This document shows positions 40,289 to 49,081 of a DNA stretch of 64,000 nucleotides, one piece after another; positions within the stretch are counted from its first letter, which is position 1; every line of letters begins with the position of its first letter. The translations under genes and the position numbers were made by a program. Where the stretch lies: assembly GCA_964610505.1 (NCBI GenBank), contig CAZSXU010000003.1, positions 1-64,000 on the forward strand. The letters run 5' to 3'. This DNA is from CAZSXU01 sp964610505. GTDB taxonomy: Bacteria; Arandabacterota; Arandabacteria; JAGLYR01. Below the pieces are notes generated by a model. It saw only the letters and a list, made by a program, of their open reading frames with translations, searched no databases and was not told the DNA's origin.

Positions 40289-41164
40289 ATGAGTAGGTTC
40301 GTTTCCGCCGGTGTGCTGCTGGCAACGGTCGCCGCTCTCGTTGTGGGGTGTGGTGGGGCTCCGGAGATCCAGATGGCCCCAGGCGAGAAGTTGAGTCTCT
40401 CGTACAAACTGATCGACGGCCTGTCGTACAAGGGCAAGAGTTTCCAAACGACCAACTACAAGGGTTTCGCCAACGATTCCATGACCGAGAACAAGTTCAG
40501 GACATCGGTGGATTCCCTGTATTCGGACGGGACCATCGTCCGGACGCTGCGCTACGATGAGTATTCCATCGTGACCTACTCGGGAGGGCAGGCGATTTTC
40601 GACGATGGAGCGAAGATGATCGAGGGTGAGCAACTGTGGCTCAAGGTGGACGCCAGCGGTGGAATTGTGGACTGGCGCGGGCTCGAAGGTGTTCGATCCT
40701 ACACATCGGAAGAGCGTAACCAGCGGGAGACGATGGTTCAGAGTGTCGCGCTGAGCTTTCTGACCTTACCCCCGGGGCCCGTGGGGCAGGGAGATACATG
40801 GTCGCAGACCGTAGAGATGCCGATCGACATTCGGCAGGGAGAGTTGAACCTGAAGGTAACCAACCACTATACCCTCGCCGGTATCGCCACGAGGAACGGG
40901 TACACGTGTGCGAAGATCGACATGATTTCCGAAATCGTGGGCACGGGGGGTGGGGGAGACGAGTCGAGGGCTTACAGCTTTGACGTGGACATCGAGGGTG
41001 AGGGGAAAGGTGCCGTCTACTTCGGGCTTGACGAGGGGTACCTGATCTTCTCCCACGAGGAGACGAACCTCCAGACGGAACACACCTCGATCCGCGGACG
41101 CGAAGAGGCCAAGACCGAGTTCTTCAGCGCCAAGATCGAAAGCGAAGTCGTGCTCGTCGAGTAG
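40289..41164 (+). CDS. Putative lipoprotein, DUF6263-like
   Basis: A 291-residue product with a lipoprotein signal ending ALVVGC (Cys21). The mature part is rich in beta-strands: it opens PGEKLSLSYKLIDG, has a central GPVGQGDTWSQTVEMP segment and alternates strands to the end. This resembles the DUF6263-type lipoproteins of FCB bacteria, a moderate match made by pattern only. TAAGGAGGGGTCGTA precedes the ATG. It is 21 bp from tatC, but a functional link is not implied. Confidence 0.75.
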   Translation: MSRFVSAGVLLATVAALVVGCGGAPEIQMAPGEKLSLSYKLIDGLSYKGKSFQTTNYKGFANDSMTENKFRTSVDSLYSDGTIVRTLRYDEYSIVTYSGGQAIFDDGAKMIEGEQLWLKVDASGGIVDWRGLEGVRSYTSEERNQRETMVQSVALSFLTLPPGPVGQGDTWSQTVEMPIDIRQGELNLKVTNHYTLAGIATRNGYTCAKIDMISEIVGTGGGGDESRAYSFDVDIEGEGKGAVYFGLDEGYLIFSHEETNLQTEHTSIRGREEAKTEFFSAKIESEVVLVE

Positions 41165-41185
41165 GAAGGCGGGAGGCGGCTTACG

Positions 41186-41953
41186 TTGAGCGCAGATGAA
41201 ACGACAGGAGAAAACAAGGCTCAGCCGTTTCTGGAGCATCTCGAGGAACTTCGGCGCGTCCTGATCTTCTGTATTGCCTCTGTTGTGGCGGGTGCCATCG
41301 TTGCGTGGTTCTTCTCCGATGACGCCATTCGCATCCTGGCCGCCTCGGTGGGCGAACGGTTGAATTTCGCCGGCGTCACCGAGGCTTTCTATACGAGGCT
41401 GAAGATCTCCGTGGTTCTGGGTTTCCTGGTTTCTCTGCCCGTCATTCTCTTTCGAATCTGGAAATTCGTGGCCCCCGGCCTCTTCCGGACCGAGAAGGTC
41501 GTCATCCTGCCGCTCGTGCTCTGCTCATCAATCCTTTTCTTCCTGGGCGTCGGTTTTGCCTACCTGGTTGTGGTTCCGACGGCGACGAAATTCCTGTTGG
41601 GGTTCGGCGCGGGCGTTCTCGAACCCGTGATCATGATTGGGGACTACTTCGGATTCGTTTCCCGGTTTTGCATTGTCTTCGGAGTGGTGTTTCAACTCCC
41701 CCTGGTCGTGAGTGTGTTGTCATACACGGGGCTCGTGTCCTCAAGAACGCTTCTGACGAAATGGCGCTACGCTCTGGTGACCGTGTTTGTCTTCGCCGCG
41801 GTCCTGACCCCTCCGGATATTGCCTCGCAGCTCATGATGGCGGGACCGCTGGTCGTGCTCTACTTCCTGAGTGTCTGGATCGCCAGTTTCGTCGAGAAGA
41901 AGAAGGGAGAGAGCGTGGCGTTGGACCCACAGGACGGTGAGGCCCGGACGTAG
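41186..41953 (+). CDS. tatC: Sec-independent protein translocase TatC
   Basis: TatC binds twin-arginine signal peptides and starts Tat pore assembly. The 255-residue protein has the N-terminal HLEELRRVLI, the TEAFYTRLK region (the usual PTEAF lacks its proline here), LPVILFRIWKFVAPGLFRTEK and six predicted membrane segments, ending in a charged tail. The start is TTG 41186 with GGCGGGAGG upstream. No tatA or tatB is in the window. Confidence 0.94.
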   Translation: MSADETTGENKAQPFLEHLEELRRVLIFCIASVVAGAIVAWFFSDDAIRILAASVGERLNFAGVTEAFYTRLKISVVLGFLVSLPVILFRIWKFVAPGLFRTEKVVILPLVLCSSILFFLGVGFAYLVVVPTATKFLLGFGAGVLEPVIMIGDYFGFVSRFCIVFGVVFQLPLVVSVLSYTGLVSSRTLLTKWRYALVTVFVFAAVLTPPDIASQLMMAGPLVVLYFLSVWIASFVEKKKGESVALDPQDGEART

Positions 41954-42011
41954 GCCGCAAGGCACGCCGCCGGTGAGTTCGGGTTGCGTCTGCAACAACC
42001 GCCGCTTTTCC

Positions 42012-42040
42012 GTTGACGTTATGGAGAGGCTCTGATAAAG
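42012..42040 (+). promoter_or_regulatory. Putative sigma-70 promoter of the polyprenyl synthase gene
   Basis: TTGACG (42012-42017), a 17-bp spacer and TAAAGT (42035-42040), identical in both hexamers to the rplM promoter. It lies 39 bp before the ATG. Confidence 0.6.
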
Positions 42041-42079
42041 TACATGGTTTCCCGGTTTGTCCTTTGAATGGGATGAGTG

Positions 42080-43075
42080 ATGAGGAACGTTGCGCAGAGC
42101 GCGGAGCTCCTGAGGCTCAAGAATCTGGTCCGTTCGGATCTGGATCTTGTAGAGGAGAAGCTGAATCGAGTCCTCGGCTCGGGTGAAGGGCTGGCCAGTG
42201 AGGTGAGTGCCCATATCCTCTCCAGCCCGGGGAAGCGGCTTCGCCCGATTCTGGTGCTTCTCATCTCCCGTCTTGCGGAGCGGGACGAAGATCTCGCCGT
42301 GACCGCCGCCACCGCTGTCGAGCTGGTTCACACGGCCACGCTGATTCACGACGACGCGATCGACCAATCCTCGCTCCGACGGGGGCGGGTGACGGTCAAC
42401 GCGCAGTGGGGCGATAACATCTCGTTGATCTTCGGCGACTATCTCTACAGCCGGAGTTTCATGTTGCTGTCGGAAGCGGGACTCTACGACGCGATGCGCG
42501 TCCTGGCGTCGGCCACCCATGTCATGACGCAGGGGGAGCTGTTGCAGTGGGAGCGCAGGGGCAAGCTGGACGTCAGTGAAGAGGAGTACCTGAGGATCGT
42601 GCGGTGCAAGACGGCCTCCCTGTTCGCCGCCGCCTGCCGAGTGGGGATCAGCACTTGCCGCAACGGGGGCGGGTGTGCCGACGGCGTGGTGGACTTCGGC
42701 GAGCATCTGGGGGTCGCGTACCAGATGGTGGACGATCTCCTGGACTTCATCGGGGTGGAACGATCGCTGGGGAAACCGGTCGGTAGTGATCTCAGAGAGG
42801 GCCGGGCCACGCTTCCCTTGATCTGTGCGCTTCGGCAGGCCAGCGAGAAGGATCGGACGGAATTCCTCTCCCTGATTGACAGCGGCGGCCTCGAGAACGG
42901 CGGCTGGCCGGAGATCGTCGCGTTCGTCTCCCGAAACGGCGGGATTCAGTATTGCCGCGACAAGGTCGGAGAGTACGGCGAGGCGGCCAAGCGGGCGCTG
43001 GATGGGGTCCAGTCTTCCGATGCCAGAGAGGCGCTCCTTGCGATTGCGGACTACGTCATCGACAAGCGCGGATGA
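42080..43075 (+). CDS. Polyprenyl diphosphate synthase (trans-type)
   Basis: Makes all-trans polyprenyl diphosphates for quinones or related lipids. The first aspartate motif is HDDAIDQSSLRRGR (DDxxD with a downstream RRG), and the second is QMVDDLLDFIG. GKRLRPILVLLIS is the usual KxxR site. The 331 residues fit IspB/HepT-like enzymes; chain length cannot be told. Both GTG 42077 and ATG 42080 could start it, and ATG was chosen. It has its own promoter. Confidence 0.9.
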   Translation: MRNVAQSAELLRLKNLVRSDLDLVEEKLNRVLGSGEGLASEVSAHILSSPGKRLRPILVLLISRLAERDEDLAVTAATAVELVHTATLIHDDAIDQSSLRRGRVTVNAQWGDNISLIFGDYLYSRSFMLLSEAGLYDAMRVLASATHVMTQGELLQWERRGKLDVSEEEYLRIVRCKTASLFAAACRVGISTCRNGGGCADGVVDFGEHLGVAYQMVDDLLDFIGVERSLGKPVGSDLREGRATLPLICALRQASEKDRTEFLSLIDSGGLENGGWPEIVAFVSRNGGIQYCRDKVGEYGEAAKRALDGVQSSDAREALLAIADYVIDKRG

Positions 43076-43118
43076 ATTCACCTTCCCGGGTCGCCCCTCC
43101 TGTTGTTCCACCTCGCTG

Positions 43119-43148
43119 TTGACGGGATGTCCCACGTCCGCCTACCGT
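43119..43148 (+). promoter_or_regulatory. Putative sigma-70 promoter of rsfS-argS
   Basis: TTGACG (43119-43124), an 18-bp spacer and TACCGT (43143-43148). It is about 100 bp before the chosen rsfS start. Confidence 0.45.
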
Positions 43149-43247
43149 GGGACCGGGGCGAGGTTTGATCCCGGCGAGCTTGTCTTCGATCACGGGCCCG
43201 CGGGCGACAGGGATTTGTGGAAGAAGGACGGAGGCGCGAAGACACCG

Positions 43248-43592
43248 TTGGACTCATCGAAACTTGCCCACCAGATCGCGAACATCGCTCTCACGAAGAA
43301 GGCTGAAGATATCCAGCTTCTGGATCTTCGGGAAGCCCCTCTGGGGACGGACTACTTCCTGATCTGTTCCGGAAACTCCGGTACCCACGTGAAGGCGGTC
43401 GTCGACGAAATCCTCGAACAGTTGAAGGCCGAAGGTCAGCGGGTCTGGCGCGTGGAAGGATACGCGTCGGGACGTTGGGTGTTGCTCGACTTCGTCGATG
43501 TCGTCGTGCATGCATTTCACCGAGAGACTCGCTCGTATTTCGGGTTGGAACTGCTCTGGGGTGACGTGCCGTGTGAGAGGGTTGAAGACTAG
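43248..43592 (+). CDS. rsfS: Ribosomal silencing factor RsfS
   Basis: RsfS binds L14 and blocks subunit joining when nutrients are scarce. The 114-residue product has the family's KKAEDIQLLDLREAPLGTDYFLICSGNS and RVEGYASGRWVLLDFVDVVVHAFH with Tyr-FGLE-LWGD. TTG 43248 is supported by AAGGACGGAGG upstream; an in-frame TTG about 33 bases earlier is an alternative. It is followed 41 bp later by argS. Confidence 0.9.
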   Translation: MDSSKLAHQIANIALTKKAEDIQLLDLREAPLGTDYFLICSGNSGTHVKAVVDEILEQLKAEGQRVWRVEGYASGRWVLLDFVDVVVHAFHRETRSYFGLELLWGDVPCERVED

Positions 43593-43633
43593 CCCGGGCG
43601 TTCGCAAGCGGCGTCGTCGGGCGGGGTGGACGG

Positions 43634-45574
43634 ATGCGACTGGAGATGGAGAGAAGGATCCGGGAAGCGATCCGTTCGGCGGTTCTGAGAACCGGACGGT
43701 TGACCGATCTGGAGTTGTCCGACATCCGGCTCGAGAAACCCCGCGAAGGCGCGCACGGTGATCTGGCGACCAACGTGGCCATGGTGCTGGCCTCCAGGAC
43801 CAAGACGGCCCCTAGGACGCTGGCCGAGGAAATCACCGCAGCCCTGGAACTCCCGGCCGACGTCATCCAGCGGGTGGCGGTCGCGGGCCCCGGCTTCATC
43901 AACCTCCGCTTGAGCCCCGAGTATCTTCGACGGGAGGCCGCCGCCATTCTCCGGGATGGGTCCGGCTACGGCCGCTCGGACCGGAGGCGGGGCAAGAAGG
44001 TCCAGCTGGAATTTGTGAGCGCGAATCCCACCGGTCCCCTCAACGTGGTCAGCGCCCGGGCCGCTGCCGTGGGAGATGCGCTGGCGCGAATCCTCTCCTG
44101 GGCGGGCTGGGAGGTTGAGACCGAGTTCTACGTGAACGATGGTGGGACGCAGATCGATCTTTTCGCGGCATCGGTCCGAGCCCGCTTCCTCGAGCAGGGC
44201 GGGTTTCCGTTTTCTTTCCCCGAGGACGGATACGGGGGAAGCTGGCCCGCGGGGATTGCGCAGTCCCTCTGGAGATTGCTGCAGGCGGTTGTGGAGACGG
44301 CCTGCAGCCGGCGTTCACTCGAGTTCTGGAGTGAGATCGTGGATGTCTCCGAAATCGACCGCCGGTGGCGGGACGGGACCGCAGAAGAGCGGGCGGCCGG
44401 CCTGGCCGGCGCGATTTCCGCCGCTTCGATGGATAGAGTCGGTGCACGAAAATTGGCCGCGTGGTGGTTGGGAGAACTGGGTGGGGGGGACGTTCTGTTG
44501 GAATCGGCCTCTCTGCCTCTCGATCGAGAGGTTCGAAATCTCGGCCAGGCCTGGCTGGAGGAATTTCCCCTTGCCGCTTTCTCGGTCGCCCTCATGGTGA
44601 TCTGGCAGCGCGAGTCTCTGCACGGGTTCGGTGTCGACTATGACGCCGAGATCGGGGACGCCCGGGAGGTGCGGGGCTGGTTTCACGAATCGCGTTTGTA
44701 CGAGGGCGGCGCCGTGAAGGAGACCCTCCAGACCCTTGAGCGCGCGCTTGACGCCGTCTACGACAAGGAGGGAGCCCGCTGGTTGGCGACCACCCGGTTT
44801 GGGGATGAGGAGGACCGGGTGCTGGTTCGACGCGACGGTCGACCCACGTACTTCCTTACCGACATCGCCTACCACAGGGACAAGCTCGCTCGCGGCTATG
44901 ACCGCGTCATCGATGTCTGGGGACCCGACCATCACGGTCACATTGGCCGAATGAAGGCCGCCATGCACATGCTGGGAGCGAACCCCGACTGGCTGGAAGT
45001 GATCATTGCGCAACAGGTGAACGTGTTGAAGGACGGGAAGCCTGTGAAGATGTCCAAGCGTGGAGGTGAGGTGATCAGTCTGGCGGACGTGGTTGAGGAG
45101 GCCGGTCGGGATACGTCCCGGTTTTTCTTCCTCATGCGCAGGACGAGCAGCCATCTGGATTTCGATCTGGATCTCGCCCGGAAAACCTCGGAAGAGAATC
45201 CGGTCTACTACGTTCAGTATGCATTCGCACGAATCTCGAGTATCTATGAGTTCGCTCGCCAGCGGAATCTGTCGACCGACCGTCCGGCGGATCTGTCGCT
45301 TCTGACTGAGCCGGCGGAGCTGAATCTGATGCGAACCCTGGTTCGGTTTCCCTGGGAGGTCCGTTCGACGGCCCGGGCGCTTGAGCCTCACCGGTTGACG
45401 GTGTACCTGCAGGAGCTCGCCCAGAGTTTCCACAAGTTCTACCAGGACCATCGAATCGTGGGAGACGACGAGGCCGTGAGCTGTGCCAGGCTCAATCTGG
45501 TGAGCGCCACGCGGATTGTCCTCGAGACGGGGATGTGTCTGGTGGGCGTGCAACCTCCAAAAGAGAGGATGTAG
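43634..45574 (+). CDS. argS: Arginyl-tRNA synthetase with degenerate HIGH motif and large insertion
   Basis: Charges tRNA(Arg). The 646 residues are about 90 longer than typical. The N-terminal Arg-N domain has EKPREGAHGDLATNVAM. The class I site reads SANPTGPLNVVSARAAAVGDAL: residues 137-140 are NVVS where HVGH is normal. KMSK is intact (VKMSKRGGEV, 472-475), as are PTYFLTDIAYH and DVWGPDHHGH. Residues about 205-320 hold an insertion with no clear match, replacing the short linker after PEDGYGG. No second argS is in the window. The lost HIGH histidines are replaced by several base changes, so this is not a single error. Confidence 0.92.
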   Translation: MRLEMERRIREAIRSAVLRTGRLTDLELSDIRLEKPREGAHGDLATNVAMVLASRTKTAPRTLAEEITAALELPADVIQRVAVAGPGFINLRLSPEYLRREAAAILRDGSGYGRSDRRRGKKVQLEFVSANPTGPLNVVSARAAAVGDALARILSWAGWEVETEFYVNDGGTQIDLFAASVRARFLEQGGFPFSFPEDGYGGSWPAGIAQSLWRLLQAVVETACSRRSLEFWSEIVDVSEIDRRWRDGTAEERAAGLAGAISAASMDRVGARKLAAWWLGELGGGDVLLESASLPLDREVRNLGQAWLEEFPLAAFSVALMVIWQRESLHGFGVDYDAEIGDAREVRGWFHESRLYEGGAVKETLQTLERALDAVYDKEGARWLATTRFGDEEDRVLVRRDGRPTYFLTDIAYHRDKLARGYDRVIDVWGPDHHGHIGRMKAAMHMLGANPDWLEVIIAQQVNVLKDGKPVKMSKRGGEVISLADVVEEAGRDTSRFFFLMRRTSSHLDFDLDLARKTSEENPVYYVQYAFARISSIYEFARQRNLSTDRPADLSLLTEPAELNLMRTLVRFPWEVRSTARALEPHRLTVYLQELAQSFHKFYQDHRIVGDDEAVSCARLNLVSATRIVLETGMCLVGVQPPKERM

Positions 45575-45583
45575 GGAGGGCAA

Positions 45584-46507
45584 ATGGGACTTCTGGTGGT
45601 TGGATCCCTTGCGCTGGATACGGTGCAGTGCCCGGCTGGCGAGCGGGCGGAGATGCTCGGCGGGTCGGCCGTCTATTTCTCGGCGGCGGCTTCCTATTTC
45701 GCTCCCGTGCGACTGGTGGGTGTCGTCGGAGAGGACTTCCCCTGGGGTGATGTCGAGTTCCTGAAGGCGCGAGGGGTGGATGTCGAGGGGCTGGAGACGG
45801 CGGCGGGCAAGACCTTTCGCTGGTCGGGGCGCTACGAGGAATCCGGCGATCGAGAAACCCTGCTGACCGAGCTCAATGTGTTCGAGACGTTTCGTCCGAA
45901 GATTCCCCCCTCGTATCGAGACAGCCAAATGGTGTTCCTCGCCAATATCGACCCGGCGCTGCAGCTGGATGTTCTCCGTCAGGTCGAGGGAACCCGGCTG
46001 GCGGCCTGCGACACGATGAACTTCTGGATCGATTCGAAACGGGGACAGGTGTTTGACGTGCTCGCCCGCGTGCAGATAGGATTCCTCAATGACGGGGAGG
46101 CGCGTTCCATCGTCGGCGAGGGGAACCTTCCATCGGCCATCGAGAAAATTCACGCCGCCGGGCCCGAGGTCGTGGTGGTCAAGAAAGGGGAACACGGAGC
46201 CCTGATGAGCGACGGGGGCAATCTGTTCGCGGTGCCCGCCTTTCCGGTGAGGACCGTCGTCGACTGCACGGGTGCGGGGGATTCTTTCGCCGGAGGGATG
46301 CTGGGCTATCTCAGTTCACGGGCCGAGTGGACGGGCCGGACCTTCAGGGAAGCACTCATCTATGGGACGGTGATGGCGTCCTTTGCGGTCGAGGATTTCG
46401 GGATCGAGCGATTCACAGCCCTCACGCGAGAGGAGATTCAGAGCCGGGTCACGGCACTCGTGGGCATGATCAGCCTTGGCCCCGGCTCCCCGACGACCGC
46501 CGCCTAG
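45584..46507 (+). CDS. PfkB family carbohydrate kinase
   Basis: A 307-residue ribokinase-fold sugar/nucleoside kinase. Seen: the N-terminal GSLALDTV, GGSAVYFSAAASYF, NDGEARSI, VVVKKGEHGAL and the catalytic signature DCTGAGDSFAGGMLGYL with the base aspartate. The lack of a clear fructose-6-phosphate or ribose signature leaves the substrate open; short proteins of this type are often annotated as adenosine or sugar kinases. It is 9 bp behind argS in the same orientation. Confidence 0.88.
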   Translation: MGLLVVGSLALDTVQCPAGERAEMLGGSAVYFSAAASYFAPVRLVGVVGEDFPWGDVEFLKARGVDVEGLETAAGKTFRWSGRYEESGDRETLLTELNVFETFRPKIPPSYRDSQMVFLANIDPALQLDVLRQVEGTRLAACDTMNFWIDSKRGQVFDVLARVQIGFLNDGEARSIVGEGNLPSAIEKIHAAGPEVVVVKKGEHGALMSDGGNLFAVPAFPVRTVVDCTGAGDSFAGGMLGYLSSRAEWTGRTFREALIYGTVMASFAVEDFGIERFTALTREEIQSRVTALVGMISLGPGSPTTAA

Positions 46508-46726
46508 CCCGCAGGATGTTGTCGCTCCAGAGTGCAATCGGGCGCAAAGAGCCGCGTTCCACGGAAACCCGGCGTTCTCTCCCATGGAGTTCCGGGGCTC
46601 TGTGTTCCGGCCCTCCCGGCACCGGGACCGGTCTTGGGAGAACACCCACGCACACCCCTCCGGGCTTGCCGCCCCGTTTGGGACCGGGAGGACGCGCGCT
46701 CTTCCGAATCGCCGCGCGGGAAAGTC

Positions 46727-46755
46727 TTGATCAAATTCTCCGAATCGGCTACTCT
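46727..46755 (+). promoter_or_regulatory. Putative sigma-70 promoter of the 46801 gene
   Basis: TTGATC (46727-46732), a 17-bp spacer and TACTCT (46750-46755), 46 bp before the ATG. An upstream in-frame ATG at 46768 would leave only about 5 nt of leader. Confidence 0.45.
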
Positions 46756-46800
46756 ACTCCAGACTTGATGAGTGCACGCTTTCAGACGCGCGGAGTCGCC

Positions 46801-47565
46801 ATGACCATTGTCTTCGATGAGGGTGATGTAACCGATTTCTCCGAGTCGTCGCTTTCGCCGGTAGACGGGCGGGGCCGATCCGGGGCGGCCCTGGTTCATC
46901 AGGCGGGCCGGGCGATTGAGGAAATCGAAGGCGTCGTCTCCGCCCGGGTCCAACTGGGCATGGGAGAGGACGTCGAGGAAGTGCATGTCGTGGCCCGGGG
47001 GGGACGGCGGGCGAAGGAGATCGTGCGCGATGTGGAAACGCTGCTCAAGGCGAAGTTCGATCTGGACATCGACCATCGTAAGATCAGCGTGGCGCGGTTG
47101 GGCGAATCAGCCGCGCCTTCTGCAGAGCCGGAACCCCTGCCGAGGGTGAACTTCCGAGGAGTCTCGCTTCATCTTTCGCGCGACGGTGGCGAGGCACAGG
47201 TGGAACTGGCGACGGGCGGCCAGCGCTGGTTGGGGCGAGCTCAGTCGAAAGGTCCCGAGTCCGCGTGGCCACGGCTCGTTGCCGGTGCGACCCTCGAAGC
47301 ATTGAGCCAGCTTCTTCCGCCCGATTCGCACCTGGATCTGGTGGATCTGATCACGACGAGAATCGCTGAGCGCGACGTGATCGTCATCACGATTCGCTTC
47401 CGCAAGGATCGCCAGGCGCAAGACATGGTGGGTTGCGCCTGCGTGGAGGGAGACATGCAGCGATCGGTGGTCTTTGCCACGCTGCATGCACTCAACCGTT
47501 TTCTCGGACGGTTCTCCGAGTCTTCCCAGGGCGAAGTGATTCTCGAACCTCCTCTCAGTTTCTAG
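46801..47565 (+). CDS. Two-part protein of unknown function
   Basis: A 254-residue product I do not assign to a named family. The N-terminal half (about 30-100) has the compact alternating pattern IEEIEGVVSARVQLG...EEVHVVARGGRRAKEIVRDVETLLKAKFDLDIDHRKISVARL, a ferredoxin-like or ACT-like alpha/beta arrangement. The C-terminal half (about 115-250: RGVSLHLSRDGGEAQVELATG...AGATLEALSQLL...CVEGDMQRSVVFATLHALNRFL) has two related beta-alpha halves that recall the LeuA regulatory/dimerisation fold. A linker rich in Ala, Glu and Pro joins the halves. It precedes a sigma-54 activator gene by 437 bp. ATG 46801 was chosen; 46768 is possible. Confidence 0.75.
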   Translation: MTIVFDEGDVTDFSESSLSPVDGRGRSGAALVHQAGRAIEEIEGVVSARVQLGMGEDVEEVHVVARGGRRAKEIVRDVETLLKAKFDLDIDHRKISVARLGESAAPSAEPEPLPRVNFRGVSLHLSRDGGEAQVELATGGQRWLGRAQSKGPESAWPRLVAGATLEALSQLLPPDSHLDLVDLITTRIAERDVIVITIRFRKDRQAQDMVGCACVEGDMQRSVVFATLHALNRFLGRFSESSQGEVILEPPLSF

Positions 47566-48002
47566 CGGTATTGCGGGCTGCCATGTTCTGAACCGTCATC
47601 TGGAATTCCTTCCCCGCCCGCCGCATGGGCTTTGGCCTTTCATCGCCCCGCTTTGCCTTTCCCCTCTTGGCCCTCTGCAGTTGTTGCTCTGTTGTGTTTT
47701 CGCGCGGCCGCTCCAGAGGGGCGATCTATGGTCGTGAAGTCCAGGTTCGCAGTCTTGTCTCGCGCACACGGATGCGCGCTTCTAGCGCGCGGGTCGTAAA
47801 AGTCAAAATTTTCCGGGCTTGTTTCGTGCACGCGGCCCGGAACCTGCGAGAGATGAAGATGTACTGCGTCTGCCCGGCCGGATGCATTTCCGGAACGGGC
47901 GGGGGGAGTTGGGCGGCGAGCCGGGTTGCCTGCCCCCGGGCTGTCTGCAGCGCGTTATGCGGCGCGTGGACCTGGCATCACGGCGTGTTGGTGGTATGCG
48001 GC
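47566..48002 (+). other. Intergenic stretch before the second sigma-54 activator
   Basis: No gene is supported in these 437 bp; the open frame continuing upstream of the activator has cysteine-rich sequence unlike coding DNA. A GCGCGC-TTCTA-GCGCGC stem lies at 47774-47790, followed by an A/T-rich GTAAAAGTCAAAATTTT at about 47796-47812. A promoter must lie here, but I could not place one convincingly. Confidence 0.5.
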
Positions 48003-49028
48003 ATGGCGAGTTCAAGAGAGATTGTCGGTGGAAGTGCCGTCATGCGCGCACTTCTGGAGAAAGTGGCCCTTCTGGCGAAGAGCGACGTACCGGTTCTGAT
48101 CGAGGGAGAGAGCGGGACCGGAAAGGAGCTCGTGGCGCGGGCGCTGCACGACGCGGGGGAGCGGCGCCATCGTCCCTTCCTGGCCATCAACTCCGGGGGT
48201 CTGGCCGACGGCCTGCTGGAGAGTGAATTGTTCGGGTATCACCGGGGTGCGTTCACGGGCGCGCATGGAGAGAAGCCGGGGCTCGTGGAGGTCGCACACC
48301 GGGGCACGTTGTTTCTGGACGAAGTGGGCGATCTCTCGCCTCAGGCGCAGACGAGACTGCTTCGAGTCCTCCAGGAGGGTGAAGTTGTACGACTCGGTGG
48401 CACGGGGCCGATGCGTGTGGATGTCCGGATTCTGTCGGCCACGCACAAGCGATTGGAGGAAGAAGTCAGGCGGGGGCGGTTCCGGGAGGATCTCTTCTAC
48501 CGGCTCCGCGTGGTCACGGTCCGGGTTCCCCCGCTGAGGGAGCGCAGAGAGGATATCCCGGCGCTGGTTCGCCATTTCCTGAGGCGGCACGCGCCCGGCC
48601 CTCCTCCTCCCCTGGATCCGGAGACCGTGGAACTTCTCGTGCGATACCCCTGGCCGGGTAACGTGCGGGAACTGGAGAATGAAGTACGTCGCGCACTGAC
48701 CCTTCTGGCGGACAGACGTGTGATTCATCCGGAGCTGGTTTCGATGAGGATCCGGAACGACCCGGGGAACCCGCACACGGGATCGTCGCTAAAGGATCGG
48801 ATGTCCCGGTACGAGGCCATGGTCATACGGGAGGCCCTGGACCGCTATTCCTGGAACAAGACGCGAGCGGCCCTCGCACTGGGCGTGTCGAGGCAATCCC
48901 TGATTCGCAAGGTGGCTCGTCACGGCCTGGGTCGCGCGTCGTCCCGGAAATCTCCGGCCCGGGCGGAGTCGCCGTCTTCGGGACGAGATGCTCAGACGAA
49001 GACCGGCCGAGTAAAGGTTGACAGCTGA
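48003..49028 (+). CDS. PspF-like sigma-54-dependent activator without sensory domain
   Basis: A 341-residue protein made of the AAA+ sigma-54 interaction domain and a Fis-type helix-turn-helix only. Walker A is GESGTGKE (35-42). The contact loop YHRGAFTGA, Walker B GTLFLDEVGD, REDLFYRLRVV and WPGNVRELENE follow. The helix-turn-helix is WNKTRAALALGVSRQSLIRKVARHG, and about 35 basic residues end the chain. The lack of a receiver or GAF domain is as in PspF, which is controlled by a partner protein; no pspA is seen nearby. ATG 48003 is the best start by homology, with a weak ribosome-binding site. Its last codons contain the -35 of the apgM promoter. Confidence 0.88.
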   Translation: MASSREIVGGSAVMRALLEKVALLAKSDVPVLIEGESGTGKELVARALHDAGERRHRPFLAINSGGLADGLLESELFGYHRGAFTGAHGEKPGLVEVAHRGTLFLDEVGDLSPQAQTRLLRVLQEGEVVRLGGTGPMRVDVRILSATHKRLEEEVRRGRFREDLFYRLRVVTVRVPPLRERREDIPALVRHFLRRHAPGPPPPLDPETVELLVRYPWPGNVRELENEVRRALTLLADRRVIHPELVSMRIRNDPGNPHTGSSLKDRMSRYEAMVIREALDRYSWNKTRAALALGVSRQSLIRKVARHGLGRASSRKSPARAESPSSGRDAQTKTGRVKVDS

Positions 49029-49046
49029 TCCCCGGATGTCTAGCAT
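49018..49046 (+). promoter_or_regulatory. Putative sigma-70 promoter of apgM
   Basis: TTGACA (49018-49023, inside the end of the activator gene), a 17-bp spacer and TAGCAT (49041-49046). The predicted leader is about 30 nt. Confidence 0.55.
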
Positions 49047-49081
49047 CCGCTTGGACTTGAAAGCGAATCCCGGGGGTGGAT

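Noticed and set aside
47976..47996. Sigma-54 promoter (TGGCAT ... GTTGG) before the second activator
   Set aside because: The spacing between the two parts is 14 bases rather than the required 10, and the -12 GC is missing.
47625..48002. N-terminal sensory domain of the 48003 activator
   Set aside because: The frame is open, but the sequence is cysteine-rich and low-complexity, has no start with a ribosome-binding site and matches no sensory fold.
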